Source of the DNA: Pseudacidovorax sp. RU35E
GTDB lineage: Bacteria > Pseudomonadota > Gammaproteobacteria > Burkholderiales > Burkholderiaceae_C
Direction of reading: 5' to 3'
NCBI RefSeq assembly: GCF_900156165.1
Contig: NZ_FTMY01000003.1
Span: forward strand, 416,211-480,210
Length of the DNA stretch: 64,000 nucleotides
Under the pieces are notes generated by a model. It had not been told where the DNA came from, ran no database searches, and saw only the letters and a list, made by a program, of their open reading frames with translations. Within the stretch, counting starts at the first letter, position 1, and each line of letters opens with the position of its first letter. Shown here one piece after another: positions 11,094 through 21,965 of the stretch. A program made the position numbers and the translations under genes.

Positions 11094-12962
11094 TCAGATC
11101 TCGATCTTGGAGCCCAGCTCCACCACCGCGTTGTTGGGCAGGCTCATGAAGTCGGCCACGCCGCTGGCGTTGTGGTGCATCTGCGCGAAGAGCTTTTCGC
11201 GCCATGGCGCCATGCCGCTGCCGAGCGTCGGGATCACCGTATCGCGCGAGATGAAGTAGCTGGTGGTCATGCGCTCCAGCTGGCAGCCGCGCAGCCTGGC
11301 CTGCTCCAGCGCGCGGGGGAGGTCGATGTCGTTCTTGAAGCCGTAGTGGATGGTGATCTGCCAGCAGTGATGGCCCAGAGGCTCCATCTCCACCCGCCGC
11401 TCCATCGGGATCCAGGGCACCTCATGGTTGCGCACCGTGACGAACAGGTTCTGCTCGTGCAGCACCTTGTTGTGCTTGAGGTTGTGCAGCAGCGCGGTCG
11501 GCACCACGCCCGCCTCGGACGTCAGGAACACCGCCGTGCCCTCCACCCGCGCCGGCGGGCTGACGAACACCGCCTCAAGGAAGCTGCGCAGGTCGATGGC
11601 ATCGGCGCGCTGGGCATCGGCCATGAGGCTGCGTCCGCGCTTCCAGGTGATCATCAGCGTGAACACGCCGATGCCGATCATGACCGTGAACCAGCCGCCT
11701 TGCGGCAGCTTGAGCAGGTTGGAGGCGAAGAAAGCGAAGTCGATGACGAAGAAGATGGCCGTCGCGCCGATGCACAGCAGCAGCGGCAGCTTCCAGGCAT
11801 AGCGGATCACGAAGAAGGTGAGCATCGTCGTGATCAGCATGTCGGTGGTCACGGCGATGCCGTAGGCCGCCGCCAGGTTGCTGGAGCTGCGGAACATCAC
11901 CACCGCCAGCACGATGGCCACGAACAGCGACCAGTTGATGAAGGGGATGTAGATCTGTCCCGCGGAGCGCGCGCTCGTGTGCTCGATCCGCAGCCGCGGC
12001 AGGTAGCCCAGCTGGATCACCTGCCGCGTGACGCTGAAGGCGCCGGTGAGCATGGCCTGCGAGGCGATCACCGTGGCAGCCGTCGCCAGCAGCACGACGG
12101 GCACCACGGCCCAGTCGGGCGCCATCAGGAAGAAGGGGTTCTTCACGGCCGCCGGGTTGCCCAGCAGCAATGCGCCCTGGCCGAAGTAGTTCAGTACCAG
12201 GGCCGGCATCACGACCGAGAACCAAGCGATGCGGATCGGCCCCTTGCCGAAGTGGCCCATGTCGGCGTACAGCGCCTCGGCGCCGGTCACGCACAGCACC
12301 GTGGCGCCCAGGATGATGAAGCTGGTGCCGGGGTTGTCCCAGATGAATCGCAGCATGTAGTGCGGGCTCACGGCCTTGAGGATCTCAGGGTGCGTCAGGA
12401 TCTGCGCCACGCCCAGCAGCGCCAGCACGCCGAACCATGTGAGGGTGATGGGGCCGAAGAAACGGCCGATGCCGGCGGTGCCGCGCTTTTGCACCACGAA
12501 CAGGCAGAACAGCACCACCAGCGTGATCGGGATGACATAGCCGGTGAAGTGGGGCGACACCACCTCCAGGCCCTCGACCGCCGACAGCACGGAGATGGCC
12601 GGCGTGATCACGCCGTCGCCGTAGAACAGGGCGGTGCCGAAGATGCCCAGCGCCAGCATGCCGTTGCGCAGGCGCGGCTTGTCGGCCACCGCCCGCGAGG
12701 CCAGGGCCAGCATGGCCACCAGGCCGCCTTCGCCCTCGTTGTCGGCCCGCAGCACCAGCACCACGTACTTCAGCGAAACGATGATCGTCATCGTCCAGAA
12801 GATCATCGAGAGCATGCCGTACACGTTCTCGATGGTGAATGGCACGTGGCCGTGGCCGAAGATTTCCTTGATGGCGTACAGCACGCTGGTGCCGATGTCG
12901 CCATAGACGATGCCGATGGCGCCGAGCACGAGGGCCGGCATGGAGGACTTGGAGGCAGACAC
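11094..12962 (-). CDS. kup: Low-affinity potassium transporter Kup
   Basis: A 622-residue K+/H+ symporter of the KUP/HAK/KT family with about 12 membrane helices and a C-terminal cytoplasmic domain. Family signatures are visible: [18 protein letters not shown] at the N-terminus, [14 protein letters not shown], and [20 protein letters not shown]. The GTG at 12962 gives exactly the length of the E. coli protein and places about 8 residues before the first helix. An ATG at 12941 is the alternative, and the frame is open further upstream without homology. Neither start has a convincing Shine-Dalgarno. Confidence 0.93.
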   Translation of the reverse strand: MSASKSSMPALVLGAIGIVYGDIGTSVLYAIKEIFGHGHVPFTIENVYGMLSMIFWTMTIIVSLKYVVLVLRADNEGEGGLVAMLALASRAVADKPRLRNGMLALGIFGTALFYGDGVITPAISVLSAVEGLEVVSPHFTGYVIPITLVVLFCLFVVQKRGTAGIGRFFGPITLTWFGVLALLGVAQILTHPEILKAVSPHYMLRFIWDNPGTSFIILGATVLCVTGAEALYADMGHFGKGPIRIAWFSVVMPALVLNYFGQGALLLGNPAAVKNPFFLMAPDWAVVPVVLLATAATVIASQAMLTGAFSVTRQVIQLGYLPRLRIEHTSARSAGQIYIPFINWSLFVAIVLAVVMFRSSSNLAAAYGIAVTTDMLITTMLTFFVIRYAWKLPLLLCIGATAIFFVIDFAFFASNLLKLPQGGWFTVMIGIGVFTLMITWKRGRSLMADAQRADAIDLRSFLEAVFVSPPARVEGTAVFLTSEAGVVPTALLHNLKHNKVLHEQNLFVTVRNHEVPWIPMERRVEMEPLGHHCWQITIHYGFKNDIDLPRALEQARLRGCQLERMTTSYFISRDTVIPTLGSGMAPWREKLFAQMHHNASGVADFMSLPNNAVVELGSKIEI

Positions 12963-13126
12963 GAAGTGGCGAGGAAACGGGTGGGCCGCACCTCGCCCCA
13001 CCGGCGGCTCTTCGGCGCCGGGGAGCCAAGCTCCGCCCTCGGTTTTCCGTTGCTGTGGAAGTGTGGATTGTGCGCGCCGGCCGTGCCGCCGCAAGCCCGC
13101 GCGGGCTGCGGCCAGGCGGCGTCAGC

Positions 13127-14428
13127 TCACTCGTAGACCTCGGCCTCGGGGTTGGTGGCCTCGAGTTCGTAGGAGGCGGCCACCATGGCCAGGCGGCCGA
13201 TCACGCCGTACATGTAGAAGCGGTTGGGCGCGCTGGCGCCCGGCTTGGCGCCCGGCTGGGGCAGGTGGCCGCTCTGCGAGAAGGCCAGCGGCACGAAGCT
13301 CGCGCCCGGCAGGGCCAGGCTCTCGTCCGGGCCGCGGTCGGGGTGGACGCGGTAGAAGCCGCCCACCACGTAGCGGTCCATCATGTAGACCACCGGCTCG
13401 GCCATGCCGTCGTGCACCCGCTCGCGTGTGAGCACGCCTTCCTGCACGACCACGTCGGTCGGGCCCGCGTCGTCGGTGGTGGCGCCGGCCATGGCCTTCT
13501 GGCGGGGCTTCTTGGTCAGCGCTTCGAGTTCCTTGACGTCGCGGATGGTCGAGATCGGCAGCGTGCTGGCGCCGTTCTCGCTTTTGACGATGACGAAGGG
13601 CTTCTCGTTGATGCCGTATTCCTTGTACTTGCGGCGCACCTTGGTCAGCACCTGGTCGACCGCCGCCGTCAGGCCCTCGACCCCCCTGCCGCGGGCCAGG
13701 TCCACGCCCTCCGCGCGGCCGTAGATCGACTGGATCAGCCAAGGGTCGATGCCCAGCAGCTTGCCGAAGCGCTTGGAGACTTCCTCGTAGCTGTGGAAGT
13801 GGTTGCTCTTGCGGCGCACCGACCAACCGGCATGCAGCGGCGGCAGCAGGTACTGCTCGTGCAGGTCTTCCAGGATGCCGGGCGTGCCGGCGGCCAGGTC
13901 GGTGTTGAGCAGGATGGTGCAGGGGTCGAAGTTCTTCAGGCCGAGGCGGCGCTTGCTGCGCACCACCGGCTCCAGGCAGACGGTGCTGCCGTCGGGCAAT
14001 TCCACCTTCTTGGGCGACTTGATGGCCGGATCGATGGAGCCGACGCGCACGTTCAGCCCGGCCATCTGGAAGATGCGCACCAGCTGGGCCACGTTGGCCA
14101 TGTACGAGGTGTTGCGGCCGCGGTTCTCCGGGATGACCAGCAGGTTGCGCGCTTCGGGGCAGATCTTCTCGATCGCGGCCTGGGCGGCCTGCACCGCCAG
14201 CGGCAGCATCTCGGTGGTCAGGTAGTTCCAGCCCCCAGGGAAGAAATTGGCGTCCACCGGCGCCAGCTTGAAGCCGGCGTTGCGCACGTCGACCGCGGTG
14301 TAGAACGGCGGGGTGTGCTCCATCCACTCGAGCCGGAACCAGCGCTCGATGGCGGGCATGCTGTCGAGGATGCGCTGCTCGAGTTCGTTGATCGGGCCGG
14401 TCAGGGCGGTGACGAGATGCGGAACCAT
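13127..14428 (-). CDS. gshA: Glutamate-cysteine ligase, proteobacterial type IV
   Basis: A 433-residue ATP-dependent enzyme that makes gamma-glutamylcysteine, the first step of glutathione synthesis. It is not of the enterobacterial GshA class: the ANFFPGGWNYLT, VIPENRGRNTSYM and LLNTDLAAG segments and overall length match the separate family first described from Acidithiobacillus and common in Betaproteobacteria. The ATG at 14428 begins the family N-terminus. gshB is not adjacent. kup lies downstream on the same strand after a 164-bp gap and proA lies upstream. Confidence 0.9.
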   Translation of the reverse strand: MVPHLVTALTGPINELEQRILDSMPAIERWFRLEWMEHTPPFYTAVDVRNAGFKLAPVDANFFPGGWNYLTTEMLPLAVQAAQAAIEKICPEARNLLVIPENRGRNTSYMANVAQLVRIFQMAGLNVRVGSIDPAIKSPKKVELPDGSTVCLEPVVRSKRRLGLKNFDPCTILLNTDLAAGTPGILEDLHEQYLLPPLHAGWSVRRKSNHFHSYEEVSKRFGKLLGIDPWLIQSIYGRAEGVDLARGRGVEGLTAAVDQVLTKVRRKYKEYGINEKPFVIVKSENGASTLPISTIRDVKELEALTKKPRQKAMAGATTDDAGPTDVVVQEGVLTRERVHDGMAEPVVYMMDRYVVGGFYRVHPDRGPDESLALPGASFVPLAFSQSGHLPQPGAKPGASAPNRFYMYGVIGRLAMVAASYELEATNPEAEVYE

Positions 14429-14538
14429 GCGGCTGCCTTGTTATGCGGGTTTGCGGCCAGAGGCGGACCGGCGATTGTAGGCAGCCGGCCTGGCCGCCCC
14501 ATGACAGCGCGGCGGCCGCTTTCTGGTACGCAGCCAGG

Positions 14539-15813
14539 CTACTGGCGGATCTCGCCCTGGCCCAGAACGATGTACTTGAGCGAGGTCAGTCCCTCGATGC
14601 CGACCGGGCCGCGGGCATGGAACTTGTCGGTGCTGATGCCGATTTCGGCGCCCAGTCCGTACTCGAAACCATCCGCGAAGCGTGTGCTCGCATTCACCAT
14701 CACGCTCGCCGAATCGACTTCGCGCAGGAAACGCTGCGCATGGCTGTGGTCGTTGGTGACGATGGCGTCGGTGTGGTGGCTGGAATAGCGGTTGATGTGG
14801 TCGATGGCTTCGTCGACGCCGTCCACCAGCTTGATGCTGATGATCGGTGCCAGGTATTCCTCGGACCAGTCCTGTTCGGTGGCGGCCACCACGCGGGGTT
14901 GGCCGGCCAGCAGGGCAGCCGCCTCGGCGTCGCAGCGCATCTCCACGCCCTTGGCGGCGAACACGGCGCCGATGCGCGGCAGGAAGGCCGGTGCGATGGC
15001 GCGGGCGACCAGCAGGCCTTCGGTGGCGTTGCAGGGGCTGTACTTCTGCGTCTTGGCGTTGTCGACCAGGGTGACGGCCATGTCGAGATCGGCGCTGGCA
15101 TCGACGAAGGTGTGGCAGTTGCCATCCAGGTGCTTGATGACCGGCACCTTCGCCTCGCGGCTGATGCGCTCGATCAGGCCCTTGCCGCCGCGGGGAATGA
15201 TCACGTCCACGTACTCGGGCATGGCCACCAGGCGGCCGACGGCCTCGCGGTCGGTGGTGGGCACCAGCTGCACGGCGTCCTCGGGCAGGCCGGCGTCCAG
15301 CAGGGCGGCGCGCACCAGGGCGGCGAGCGCCTTGTTGGAATCGATGGCCTCGGAGCCGCCGCGCAGGATGGCGGCATTGCCGCTCTTGATGGCCAGGCTG
15401 GCGGCCTCGATGGTCACGTTGGGCCGGCTCTCGTAGATCATGCCGAACACCCCGATGGGCACCCGCATCTGGCCCACGCGGATGCCGCTGGGCTGCTGCT
15501 TCATGCCGATGATCTCGCCGATCGCGTCGGGCATGGCCGCCAGCTGCTCGCAGCCTTCGGCGCAGGTGGCGATGACCTTGGGCGTGAGCTTGAGGCGGTC
15601 CACCATCGGCTCGGCCAGACCGGCGGCGCGGGCGCGCTCCAGGTCGCGGGCGTTGTGCTCGGCCAATGGCTCCACGCTCGCCCGCAGCCGTTCGGCCAGG
15701 CTGCGCAGCGCGTGCGCCTTGGCTGCGGCGCTGGCTTTGGCCATCTGCGCCGACGCCGCGCGCGCCTGGGCGCCCAGCGTGTTCATCAGTTCGAGGGTGG
15801 AGATCGCGTTCAT
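14539..15813 (-). CDS. proA: Gamma-glutamyl phosphate reductase
   Basis: A 424-residue NADPH-dependent enzyme of the aldehyde dehydrogenase superfamily. It reduces gamma-glutamyl phosphate to glutamate semialdehyde in proline synthesis. Seen: the [17 protein letters not shown] segment, IPRGGKGLI, the HLDGNCHTF loop, and a catalytic Cys in [15 protein letters not shown]. The length is normal for ProA. The start at 15813 lies only 22 bp from the stop of the molybdenum hydroxylase gene upstream, so the two could be co-transcribed, though they have no metabolic link. proB is not in the window. Confidence 0.96.
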   Translation of the reverse strand: MNAISTLELMNTLGAQARAASAQMAKASAAAKAHALRSLAERLRASVEPLAEHNARDLERARAAGLAEPMVDRLKLTPKVIATCAEGCEQLAAMPDAIGEIIGMKQQPSGIRVGQMRVPIGVFGMIYESRPNVTIEAASLAIKSGNAAILRGGSEAIDSNKALAALVRAALLDAGLPEDAVQLVPTTDREAVGRLVAMPEYVDVIIPRGGKGLIERISREAKVPVIKHLDGNCHTFVDASADLDMAVTLVDNAKTQKYSPCNATEGLLVARAIAPAFLPRIGAVFAAKGVEMRCDAEAAALLAGQPRVVAATEQDWSEEYLAPIISIKLVDGVDEAIDHINRYSSHHTDAIVTNDHSHAQRFLREVDSASVMVNASTRFADGFEYGLGAEIGISTDKFHARGPVGIEGLTSLKYIVLGQGEIRQ

Positions 15814-15835
15814 GGACGCGATTTTCTCACCGGGC

Positions 15836-18184
15836 TCAGTCCGCCTGCTGCAGCAGCGACCAGACCCGCACCGGCGTCAGCGGCATCTGCAGCCGTGCTG
15901 CCAGCGAGCCACGTCCGTTGCGCGCCAGGGCGTCGGCCACCGCATTGACCACCGCCGGCGTAGCGCCGATGGTGCCCAGCTCGCCCACCCCCTTCACGCC
16001 AAGCGGGTTGTTCTTGCAGGGCACCGATTCGTCCATCTCGGTGCGGAAGTGCGGCGCCGTGCCCGCCACCGGCAGGGCGTAGTCCATCAGGCTGCCCGTC
16101 ACCAGCTGGCCGGTGGCCCCGTCGTAGACCACCTGCTCCAGCAGCGCCTGGCCGATGCCCTGCACCGCGCCGCCGTCGAGCTGGCCGCGCACGATCATCG
16201 GGTTGACCACGCGGCCGACGTCGTTGACCGAGGCATAGGCGACCACTTCCACGTCGCCGGTCTGCGGATCGACTTCGACCTCGCAGACATGGCAGCCGTT
16301 CGGCCAGGTGGGACCGTCCACCTTGCTGGTGGAGTCCACGAAGATCCGGCCCTCCGCCTGCCGCCCGGCCAGTTCGAACAGGCCGATGCCCAGGTCGGTG
16401 CCGCGCACGGTGAAGCGGCCCTGGCCGTAGTCGATGTCGGCGGCCGCGGCCTCCAGCGCCTCGGCCGCCAGCTCGCGACCGCGCGACAGCGTGCGGTCGG
16501 CGCCGGTGCGCATGGCCGAACCGCCGGTGAACAGCGAGCGCGAACCGGCGCTGCCGAAGCCATTGCCGCGGTCGGTGTCGCCCAGCACCACGCGCACCTG
16601 CTCGATGGGGACACCGAAGGCGTCCACCACCAGTTGCGCCAGCGTGGTCGCGATGCCCTGGCCCATGGCGTTGACGGCCGAATAGACCTCGATCACGCCG
16701 TCGGCCTGCACGTCGACCGTCACGCGTTCCTCGAAGACGTTGCCGCCCGTCCATTCGAGGAAGGTGGCAATCCCCAGCCCGCGCCACAGGCCGCGCGCGG
16801 CCGATTCTGCGGCGCGGGCGTCGAAGCCGTCCCAGTCGGCGAAGGCCAGGCCCCGGTCCATCATGTGCTCGAAGGCGCCGGTGTCGTAGGTCTGCCGCAT
16901 CGGGTTGGTGTAGGGCATCTGCTCCGGGCGGATGAAGTTGCGCCGGCGCAGGGCCACGCGGTCGATGCCCGTCTGCCGCGCGGCCTCATCCATCAGCCGC
17001 TCGATCAGGAAGATGGCCTCCGGGCGGCCGGCACCGCGGTAGGCACCCGTGGGCGACTGGTTGGTCATCACCGCGCGGAAGTGGAAGTCGATGACCGGGA
17101 TGTCGTAGACGCTCGTCTGCACCCAGGGGCCGATCAGCAGCTGGATGGCCACGCCGGTGCCCGTCGGGTAGGCGCCCACGTTGGCATCGCTGTGCACGCG
17201 CAGGCCCAGCACGCGGCCATTGGCGTCCAGCGCCATGGCGGCGCGGGCGCGCACGTCGCGGCCGTGGGTGGTGGTGAGGAATTCCTCGGAGCGCTCGCCG
17301 GTCCACTTGACGCTGCGGCCCAGGGCCTTGGCGGCGAAGGCCACCACGGCGTCCTCGGGGTAGAGGCCGGTCTTCATGCCGAAGCCGCCGCCCACGTCGC
17401 TGACGCGCACGCGGATCTGCTCGGCCGGCAGGCCGAGCACCGTCGCCAGCGTGCCGCGCACGCCGGTGGGCATCTGGGTGCTCATCTGCAGGCTGAGCCG
17501 GCCGTCCTGGGCGTCCATCTCGGCCAGCACGGCGCGCGGCTCCAGCGTGACGGCGGCGACGCGCTGGTTGTCGACGGTGAGTTCGACGACGTGCGCGGCC
17601 TGGGCGAAGGCGCGGGCCGTGGCCTCGGCATCGCCGTGGCGCATCTCGGCGCTGATGTTGTCGGGGGCCGCCTCACACAGGGCCGGCGCGCCCTCGGCCA
17701 GCGCCGCGTCGAGGGTGGGAATGGCCGGCAGGTCTTCGTAGTCGACCCACACGGCCTCGGCCGCGTCCTTGGCGGCCTGGAGCGAAGTGGCGACCACGGC
17801 CACCACCGCCTCTCCGACGAAGCGCACCACCTCGTGCGCCAGCGGCAGCCGCGCCGCGGTCACGCCGGGCGAGCCGTCGGCGCGCACGAAGCCGGCCACG
17901 CCGGGGATGGGCTGGACGCCCTGGGCGACCAGGTCCGCGCCGGTGTAGACGGCCAGCACACCGGGCAGTGCACGCGCAGCGTCGGCATCGATGCTGCGGA
18001 TGCGCGCGTGCGGATGCGGCGAGCGCTGGAAGGCCAGCGCGGCGCAGTCCTGCAGGCGGATGTCGTCGGTGTAACGGCCGCGGCCTGCGAGCAGGGCTTC
18101 ATCTTCCAGTCGGCGCACGGCCTGGCCGCTGCCGAAGCGGCCAGCAGAGGGGGTCGAGGCGGCGGAATGCACTTTGTCCAGCAT
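15836..18184 (-). CDS. Molybdenum hydroxylase large subunit (xanthine/CO dehydrogenase family, form II type)
   Basis: A 782-residue protein with the aldehyde oxidase/xanthine dehydrogenase a/b hammerhead domain (about residues 20-130) followed by the molybdopterin-binding domains. It carries the [11 protein letters not shown] motif near residue 380, the form II signature rather than the AYxCSFR of true CoxL, and [12 protein letters not shown] with the active-site Glu near residue 733. The ATG at 18184 has a GGAG site about 7 bases upstream. Such subunits need an FAD subunit and a 2Fe-2S subunit; neither is adjacent, so partners must be encoded elsewhere. The substrate is unknown. Confidence 0.88.
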   Translation of the reverse strand: MLDKVHSAASTPSAGRFGSGQAVRRLEDEALLAGRGRYTDDIRLQDCAALAFQRSPHPHARIRSIDADAARALPGVLAVYTGADLVAQGVQPIPGVAGFVRADGSPGVTAARLPLAHEVVRFVGEAVVAVVATSLQAAKDAAEAVWVDYEDLPAIPTLDAALAEGAPALCEAAPDNISAEMRHGDAEATARAFAQAAHVVELTVDNQRVAAVTLEPRAVLAEMDAQDGRLSLQMSTQMPTGVRGTLATVLGLPAEQIRVRVSDVGGGFGMKTGLYPEDAVVAFAAKALGRSVKWTGERSEEFLTTTHGRDVRARAAMALDANGRVLGLRVHSDANVGAYPTGTGVAIQLLIGPWVQTSVYDIPVIDFHFRAVMTNQSPTGAYRGAGRPEAIFLIERLMDEAARQTGIDRVALRRRNFIRPEQMPYTNPMRQTYDTGAFEHMMDRGLAFADWDGFDARAAESAARGLWRGLGIATFLEWTGGNVFEERVTVDVQADGVIEVYSAVNAMGQGIATTLAQLVVDAFGVPIEQVRVVLGDTDRGNGFGSAGSRSLFTGGSAMRTGADRTLSRGRELAAEALEAAAADIDYGQGRFTVRGTDLGIGLFELAGRQAEGRIFVDSTSKVDGPTWPNGCHVCEVEVDPQTGDVEVVAYASVNDVGRVVNPMIVRGQLDGGAVQGIGQALLEQVVYDGATGQLVTGSLMDYALPVAGTAPHFRTEMDESVPCKNNPLGVKGVGELGTIGATPAVVNAVADALARNGRGSLAARLQMPLTPVRVWSLLQQAD

Positions 18185-18330
18185 GGGGATCTCCGTGGAG
18201 GAAATGGTCTTGCACGTACCGCCGCCCTTGTACCCGTTTGGCAGCGAGCCTGCTCGCAGCACCGGCCGACGGGCGGCCGGGCAGCACCGGCGCCAGTCCG
18301 GCGCCGCGCCGCCCTTTTCAGGGTGTCGGC

Positions 18331-20010
18331 CTACTTGCGCGCGTCGCGCAGTTCGCGCCGCAGGATCTTGCCCACGGGCGTCTTGGGCAGGTCGGTGCGG
18401 AACTCGATGATCTTGGGTCGCTTGTAGCCGGTCAGGTTGTCGTGGCAGAAGCTGCGCACCTGCTCCTCGGTGAGCGCCGGATCCTTCTTGACGATCACCA
18501 GCTTGACGGCCTCGCCGGTCTTGTCGTCGGGCACGCCGACCACCGCGCACTCGAGCACGCCGGGCAGCGTGGCCACCACGTCCTCGACCTCGTTGGGGTA
18601 CACGTTGAAGCCGCTGACCAGCACCATGTCCTTCTTGCGGTCCACGATCTTGGTGTAGCCGCGCTCGTCCATCACGCCCAGGTCGCCGGTCTTGAACCAG
18701 CCGTCCGCGGTCATGACCTTGGCCGTCTCGTCCGGGCGCTGCCAGTAGCCGGCCATCACCTGCGGGCCGCGCAGCGCGATCTCGCCCACCTGGCCCAGCG
18801 GCACCGGCTGGCCGGCGTCGTCCAGCAGCGTGATGTCGGTGCTGGGCAGCGGCACGCCGATGGTGCCGCTGTATTCCTGGCTGGTGGTCGGGTTGCAGGT
18901 GGCCGAGGGCGAGGTCTCGGACAGGCCGTAGCCCTCGCAGATCGGGCAGCCGGTCTTGTCCAGCCACAGCTTGGCGACGGCACTTTGCACTGCCATGCCG
19001 CCACCCACCGAGATCTTGAGATGGCTCCAGTCGACGGTGTTGAAGTCCGGATGGTTGGCCAGGCCGTTGAAGAGCGTGTTGACTGCCGGGAAGCTGTGGA
19101 TGCGGTGCTTGGAGAGATCCTTGAGCGTGGCTGCCAGGTCGCGCGGATTGGGGATGAGGATCAGCAGGCCGCCCGTGCGCATCGACAGCATCATGCCGAC
19201 GGTGAAGGCGAAGATGTGATAAAGCGGCAGCGCGCACACGGTGGTGGGCTGCTCGCCCTGCGGCACGCGCTGCATCACCGGGCTGTTCCAGGCCTCGGAC
19301 TGCAGCACGTTGGCGATCACGTTGCGGTGCAGGAGCACCGCGCCCTTGCTCACGCCGGTGGTGCCGCCGGTGTACTGCAGCACCGCCACGTCGTCGCCGC
19401 CGATGGCCGGCGCCTGCAGGCCGCGGCGGCGACCCTGCGACAGCGCGTCGTTGAAGCGCACGGCGCCCGGCAGGCTGAAGGCCGGCACCAGCTTCTTCAC
19501 GTTGCGCACCACGTAGTTGACGATGGCGCCCTTGAGCAGGCCCAGCCGATCGCCCATGGAGGCCAGCACCACATGCTTGACCATCGAATTCGCGATGCAC
19601 TTTTGCAGCGTATTCGCGAAGTTCTCCATGATCACGATGGCCTTGGCGCCACTGTCCTTGAGCTGGTGCTCCAGTTCGCGCGCCGTGTACAGCGGATTCA
19701 CGTTCACCAGGATCAGGCCCGCGCGCAGGATGGCCGCCACGGCGATGGGGTACTGCGGGCAGTTGGGCATCATCACCGCGACGCGGTCGCCCTTGGTCAG
19801 CCCCAGTCCCTGCAGGTAGCCGGCGAAGGACTGGCTGCCACGGTCCACGTCGCCGTAGCTCACCAGCTTGCCCATGAAGCTGTAGGCCGGGCGGTCTGCG
19901 TAGCGGCTGAAGCTCTCGTCCATCAGCGCCACCAGCGAGGCGTACTGCGCGGGGTCGATGTCGGCGGGCACGCCCGGCGGGTAGCTGCTCAGCCAGGGGC
20001 GGTCGGTCAT
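18331..20010 (-). CDS. fadD: Long-chain fatty acid-CoA ligase
   Basis: A 559-residue adenylate-forming enzyme that activates fatty acids to acyl-CoA. Motifs: the P-loop YTGGTTGVSKGA (about residues 211-222), YGLSETSP near residue 360, the GDLG hinge region, and the fatty-acid signature WFKTGDLGVMDERGYTKIVD. The ATG at 20010 follows a GGAG site; upstream in-frame starts precede a hairpin and lack homology. It lies between the molybdenum hydroxylase gene and pntB on the same strand. FadD itself is the best assignment, but related acyl-CoA synthetases for medium-chain acids cannot be excluded. Confidence 0.9.
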   Translation of the reverse strand: MTDRPWLSSYPPGVPADIDPAQYASLVALMDESFSRYADRPAYSFMGKLVSYGDVDRGSQSFAGYLQGLGLTKGDRVAVMMPNCPQYPIAVAAILRAGLILVNVNPLYTARELEHQLKDSGAKAIVIMENFANTLQKCIANSMVKHVVLASMGDRLGLLKGAIVNYVVRNVKKLVPAFSLPGAVRFNDALSQGRRRGLQAPAIGGDDVAVLQYTGGTTGVSKGAVLLHRNVIANVLQSEAWNSPVMQRVPQGEQPTTVCALPLYHIFAFTVGMMLSMRTGGLLILIPNPRDLAATLKDLSKHRIHSFPAVNTLFNGLANHPDFNTVDWSHLKISVGGGMAVQSAVAKLWLDKTGCPICEGYGLSETSPSATCNPTTSQEYSGTIGVPLPSTDITLLDDAGQPVPLGQVGEIALRGPQVMAGYWQRPDETAKVMTADGWFKTGDLGVMDERGYTKIVDRKKDMVLVSGFNVYPNEVEDVVATLPGVLECAVVGVPDDKTGEAVKLVIVKKDPALTEEQVRSFCHDNLTGYKRPKIIEFRTDLPKTPVGKILRRELRDARK

Positions 20011-20035
20011 GTGCGATGTCTCCAGGTCCGGAATG

Positions 20036-20064
20036 AAAAGCGGCCGCTGCTGCGGCGGCGGCCG
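20036..20064 (-). terminator. Terminator-like hairpin between pntB and fadD
   Basis: On the minus strand CGGCCGC pairs with GCGGCCG around a 10-nt loop and is followed by C and four T. It lies 65 bp after the pntB stop and ends only 25 bp before the fadD start. It would therefore either end pnt transcripts or sit in the fadD leader. Confidence 0.5.
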
Positions 20065-20128
20065 GGGCTCTTGAAATCGTAGCAAAGCGCCGGCGGCGCG
20101 CGGGCCGCGGCGCGGGGCGAAGGCGGCC

Positions 20129-21613
20129 TTATTCGACCGCCTTCATCATGTCCTCGACCACCTTCTTGGCGTCGCCGAAGACCATCATGGTCTTGTCCAT
20201 GTAGAAGAGCTCGTTGTCCAGGCCCGCGTAGCCCGCCGCCATCGAGCGCTTGTTCACGATCACGGTCTTGGCCTTGTAGGCCTCCAGGATCGGCATGCCG
20301 TAGATCGGACTGCCCTTGGTATGCGCGGCCGGGTTCACCACGTCGTTGGCGCCCAGGATGATCGCCACGTCGGCCTGGCCGAACTCGCTGTTGATGTCCT
20401 CCATCTCGAAGACCTGGTCGTACGGCACCTCGGCCTCGGCCAGCAGCACGTTCATGTGGCCGGGCATGCGGCCGGCCACCGGATGGATGGCGTACTTGAC
20501 GGTGATGCCCTTGTCGGTCAGCTTCTGCGCGAGCTCCTTGACGGCATGCTGGGCGCGCGCCACGGCCAGGCCGTAGCCCGGCACGATGATCACCGTCTCG
20601 GCATTGCCCAGCACGAAGGCGGCATCGTCCGCGCTGCCGCTCTTGACGGGGCGCTGCACCGCGCTGCCGGCCGTGGCCGTCGCGGCCTCGCCGCCGAAAC
20701 CGCCCAGGATCACGCTGAAGAAGGAACGGTTCATCGCCTTGCACATGATGTAGCTCAGGATGGCGCCCGAACTGCCGACCAGCGAGCCCGCGATGATGAG
20801 CATGCTGTTGTTGAGCGAGAAGCCGATGCCCGCCGCCGCCCAGCCCGAATAGCTGTTGAGCATGGACACCACCACCGGCATGTCGGCGCCGCCGATGGGG
20901 ATGATGATCAGCACGCCCATCACGAAGGCCAGCGCCAGCATCAGCAGGAAGGCACTCCAGCTCTCGGTGGCCATGTACACCAGGCCGAGGCCGATGGTCG
21001 CCAGGCCCAGCACCAGGTTGAGCGCATGCTGGCCCTTGAACTGCACCGGCGCCCCCTGGAACAGGCGGAACTTGTACTTGCCCGACAGCTTGCCGAAGGC
21101 GATCACCGAGCCGCTGAAAGTGATGGCGCCGATGGCCGCGCCCAGGAACAGCTCCAGCCGGTTGCCGAAGGGAATCGGTGCGCGCGCGAAGCCGTCGACG
21201 AACACGGTGCCCGCGGCGGTGGTGTAGGTCGCCCGGGCGGAAACCGGCGGGGGCACGATGCCGAAGGCCCAGGGCTCCACGACCGCCGCCACCGCGATGA
21301 ACACCGCCGCCAGGCCGATCATGCTGTGCATGAAGGCGACCAGCTCGGGCATCTTGGTCATCTCGACCCGCTGGGCCATGAAGGCGCCGGCGCCGCCGCC
21401 GATCACCAGGCCAACCAGCACCCAGCCGAGCCCCAGCGGCGAGCCGGCCAGGCGCACGATCAGCGCCGCCGTGGTCAGCACGGCGATGGCCATGCCGACC
21501 ATGCCGAAGACGTTGCCGCGGATCGAGGTGGTCGGGTGCGACAGGCCCTTGAGCGCCTGGATGAAGCAGACGCTGGCCACCAGGTAGAGCAGCGTGACGA
21601 GGTTCATCGACAT
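20129..21613 (-). CDS. pntB: NAD(P) transhydrogenase subunit beta
   Basis: A 494-residue subunit of the proton-translocating transhydrogenase that drives hydride transfer from NADH to NADP+ with the proton motive force. The N-terminal half holds about nine membrane helices (domain II). The C-terminal half is the NADP(H)-binding domain III, with VIIVPGYGLAVARAQH, HPVAGRMPGHMNVLLAEA, and the GANDVVNPAA loop. It is the last gene of pntAA-pntAB-pntB, with 4 bp after pntAB. Confidence 0.97.
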   Translation of the reverse strand: MSMNLVTLLYLVASVCFIQALKGLSHPTTSIRGNVFGMVGMAIAVLTTAALIVRLAGSPLGLGWVLVGLVIGGGAGAFMAQRVEMTKMPELVAFMHSMIGLAAVFIAVAAVVEPWAFGIVPPPVSARATYTTAAGTVFVDGFARAPIPFGNRLELFLGAAIGAITFSGSVIAFGKLSGKYKFRLFQGAPVQFKGQHALNLVLGLATIGLGLVYMATESWSAFLLMLALAFVMGVLIIIPIGGADMPVVVSMLNSYSGWAAAGIGFSLNNSMLIIAGSLVGSSGAILSYIMCKAMNRSFFSVILGGFGGEAATATAGSAVQRPVKSGSADDAAFVLGNAETVIIVPGYGLAVARAQHAVKELAQKLTDKGITVKYAIHPVAGRMPGHMNVLLAEAEVPYDQVFEMEDINSEFGQADVAIILGANDVVNPAAHTKGSPIYGMPILEAYKAKTVIVNKRSMAAGYAGLDNELFYMDKTMMVFGDAKKVVEDMMKAVE

Positions 21614-21617
21614 GGTG

Positions 21618-21947
21618 TCACTTCCCCTCGGCGTTGGCGGAGGTGGAAGGGGCCTTGCGCTCCTTCTTCTTGAACATCTCCAGCATCCGGCGCGTGACCA
21701 GGAAGCCGCCGAAGACGTTGACCGCGGCCAGCGCCACGGCCGCCACGCCCATCACCTTGCCCAGCGGCGTGGTGGTGAGCGCCGCCGCCAGCATGGCGCC
21801 GACGATGACGATGGCCGAGATGGCGTTGGTCACGGCCATCAGGGGCGTGTGCAGCGCGGGCGTGACGGTCCACACCACGTGGTACCCGACATAGATGGCC
21901 AGCACGAAGATGGTGAGGTTGATGAGGGTTGGATTGACGATGTCCAT
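21618..21947 (-). CDS. pntAB: NAD(P) transhydrogenase subunit alpha, membrane part
   Basis: A 109-residue protein with three or four membrane helices, equivalent to the C-terminal membrane segment of the single-chain PntA of E. coli. It contains HVVWTVTPALHTPLMAVTNA, typical of this subunit. In this organism PntA is split into a soluble and a membrane polypeptide, as in Rhodospirillum and many Burkholderiales. It sits between pntAA and pntB. Confidence 0.95.
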   Translation of the reverse strand: MDIVNPTLINLTIFVLAIYVGYHVVWTVTPALHTPLMAVTNAISAIVIVGAMLAAALTTTPLGKVMGVAAVALAAVNVFGGFLVTRRMLEMFKKKERKAPSTSANAEGK

Positions 21948-21965
21948 GGTGCGCGTTCCTTCTTC

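Noticed and set aside
18185..18330. Terminator or small gene in the fadD to molybdenum hydroxylase gap
   Set aside because: G+C-rich inverted repeats (for example GGCGCC/GGCGCC) are present but no T-run and no coding frame of its own were found.
15440..20082. Several long plus-strand open frames opposite the molybdenum hydroxylase and fadD genes
   Set aside because: High G+C gives stop-free antisense frames; composition is His/Ala/Gly/Arg-rich and no domain is recognisable, while the minus-strand genes are clear.
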